A stretch of 64,000 bases of DNA, from assembly GCA_016777225.1 (NCBI GenBank), contig JADHRW010000001.1, positions 289,736-353,735 on the forward strand, given 5' to 3'. The notes beneath the pieces were generated by a model. That model was not told the DNA's origin and ran no database searches. It was given only the letters and a program-made list of their open reading frames with translations. The DNA is from Candidatus Thalassarchaeum sp. Lineage in GTDB: Archaea; Thermoplasmatota; Poseidoniia; Poseidoniales; Thalassarchaeaceae. The position numbers and the translations under genes are program-made. Of this stretch, positions 63,667 through 64,000 are shown piece after piece. Numbering within the stretch: position 1 is the stretch's first letter; the number at the start of each line of letters is the position of its first letter.

Positions 63667-64000
63667 TCAACTACCTCGGAGTAATTCGGTAGTCATATCA
63701 ATCAGCATTGCTTTCAATTCATCGGACCTCTCTGCATCAGCTTTTTCAAAAAGATGAAAGTATTTTCCTCCAATTGAAAATTGGCGAACTTCTTTTCCTA
63801 AGATTCCTTTCCAAATATGTCCTTTAGCAACCCTAGCTATAACAAAATCACCCATTTCAGGCACTCCATAGTCGGATTGAATACAAAACCCATATTCTTT
63901 ATTTTTATCGGATTTAGCGTTAATATTTCTAAAACTTGCTGGCCAAATATTTGGGAAATCTCGGATTCTTCTGGCCTCTGCTTTTTCTTGATTATGATTA
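63667..64000 (-). CDS. Gene cut by the right edge, unknown function
   Basis: The minus-strand frame is open from its TAG at 63667-63669 all the way to base 64000, so the gene begins outside the window. At least 110 residues are visible, with GFCIQSDYGVPEMGDFVIARVAKG, a beta-rich segment, then KYFHLFEKADAERSDELKAML, a helix. Starts inside (ATG at 63855 with GGAG 8 bases upstream, GTG at 63864) would give about 62 residues, but the upstream reading frame is protein-like, so a longer chain is more likely. Directly precedes the GIY-YIG gene, same strand. Confidence 0.6.
   Translation of the reverse strand, partial: NHNQEKAEARRIRDFPNIWPASFRNINAKSDKNKEYGFCIQSDYGVPEMGDFVIARVAKGHIWKGILGKEVRQFSIGGKYFHLFEKADAERSDELKAMLIDMTTELLRGS

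Larger units (their letters stand above)
61727..64000. mobile_element. Left part of a putative tRNA-integrated element
   Basis: Begins at the tRNA 3' fragment and runs past the window edge. It contains a dyad-rich control region, two coupled genes of no known family, a GIY-YIG nuclease and a gene cut by the edge. An orphan tRNA 3' end next to such genes is the usual signature of an element integrated into a tRNA gene, with the whole tRNA expected at the far end. No integrase is visible in this window, so this is inference. Confidence 0.45.

Noticed and set aside
1..64000. CRISPR arrays, rRNA genes, insertion sequences
   Set aside because: No regularly spaced repeats, rRNA segments or transposase motifs were seen on either strand.

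Overview
The window reads as a low-GC archaeal chromosome segment. Archaeal or archaeo-eukaryotic markers are ribosomal protein L15e, aIF1A, Rio1 kinase, a Pno1/Dim2-like KH protein, a Cdc48/VAT AAA ATPase, an Hjc-type resolvase, chromosomal protein MC1, an archaeal-type signal peptidase with a Ser/His pair, a presenilin-type protease and a DUF63 membrane protein. Together with an aerobic heterotroph's gene set (succinate dehydrogenase, complex I, a methylcrotonyl-CoA carboxylase operon) and many very large surface proteins, this best fits a marine Thermoplasmatota, most likely Poseidoniales (Marine Group II) or a relative. That assignment is inference from gene content, not from a marker tree.

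Layout. 0-9 kb: Cdc48, an ALDH7-like aldehyde dehydrogenase, an overlooked 36-residue zinc-ribbon gene, a sdhCAB operon closed by a hairpin terminator, MC1, a stand-alone RAM domain and a macro-domain protein. 9-25 kb: Hjc, a site-2 protease, signal peptidase with a membrane partner, a PLC-like lipoprotein, an Lhr-type helicase, a small nucleotide kinase, a double TPM-domain protein with a polyglycine tail, a dCMP deaminase, an apparently frameshifted small membrane protein, FolC, a presenilin homologue, seryl-tRNA synthetase and a DUF4126 protein. 25-30 kb: a minus-strand leucine-catabolism operon (carboxyltransferase, enoyl-CoA hydratase, biotin carboxylase, separate biotin carrier). 30-33.4 kb: DUF63 and the aIF1A-Rio1-KH cluster. 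33.4-45.3 kb: a 12-gene complex I operon nuoABCDHIJJKLMN without nuoEFG, with large insertions in NuoI and NuoH. 45.4-60.7 kb: a minus-strand surface-protein island: CARDB-like protein, 1489-residue subtilisin, a 1466-residue secreted protein with a membrane partner, DoxX-like protein and a PKD-like receptor-shaped protein. 60.7-61.6 kb: PRC-barrel and L15e.

Right end. After L15e there is a 28-base tRNA 3' end (T-arm, acceptor strand and encoded CCA, C1:G72 type as in archaeal tRNA-Tyr) with no 5' half nearby. It is followed by a dyad-rich segment, two coupled plus-strand genes with no recognisable family, a GIY-YIG nuclease and a gene cut by the window edge. This is what the att end of a tRNA-targeting integrated element looks like, with the other end beyond the window.

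How the genes work together. SDH and complex I feed the quinone pool, and the MCC operon handles leucine carbon. The S2P, signal peptidase, presenilin and subtilisin genes form a membrane and secretory proteolysis set that matches the large exported proteome. Points most worth a second look are the insertions shared by adjacent complex I subunits, the Sdh1-like anchor with conserved Cys/His residues, the tRNA-bounded right end, the frameshifted gene at 20.6-20.9 kb and the surface proteins that carry cytoplasmic zinc ribbons.
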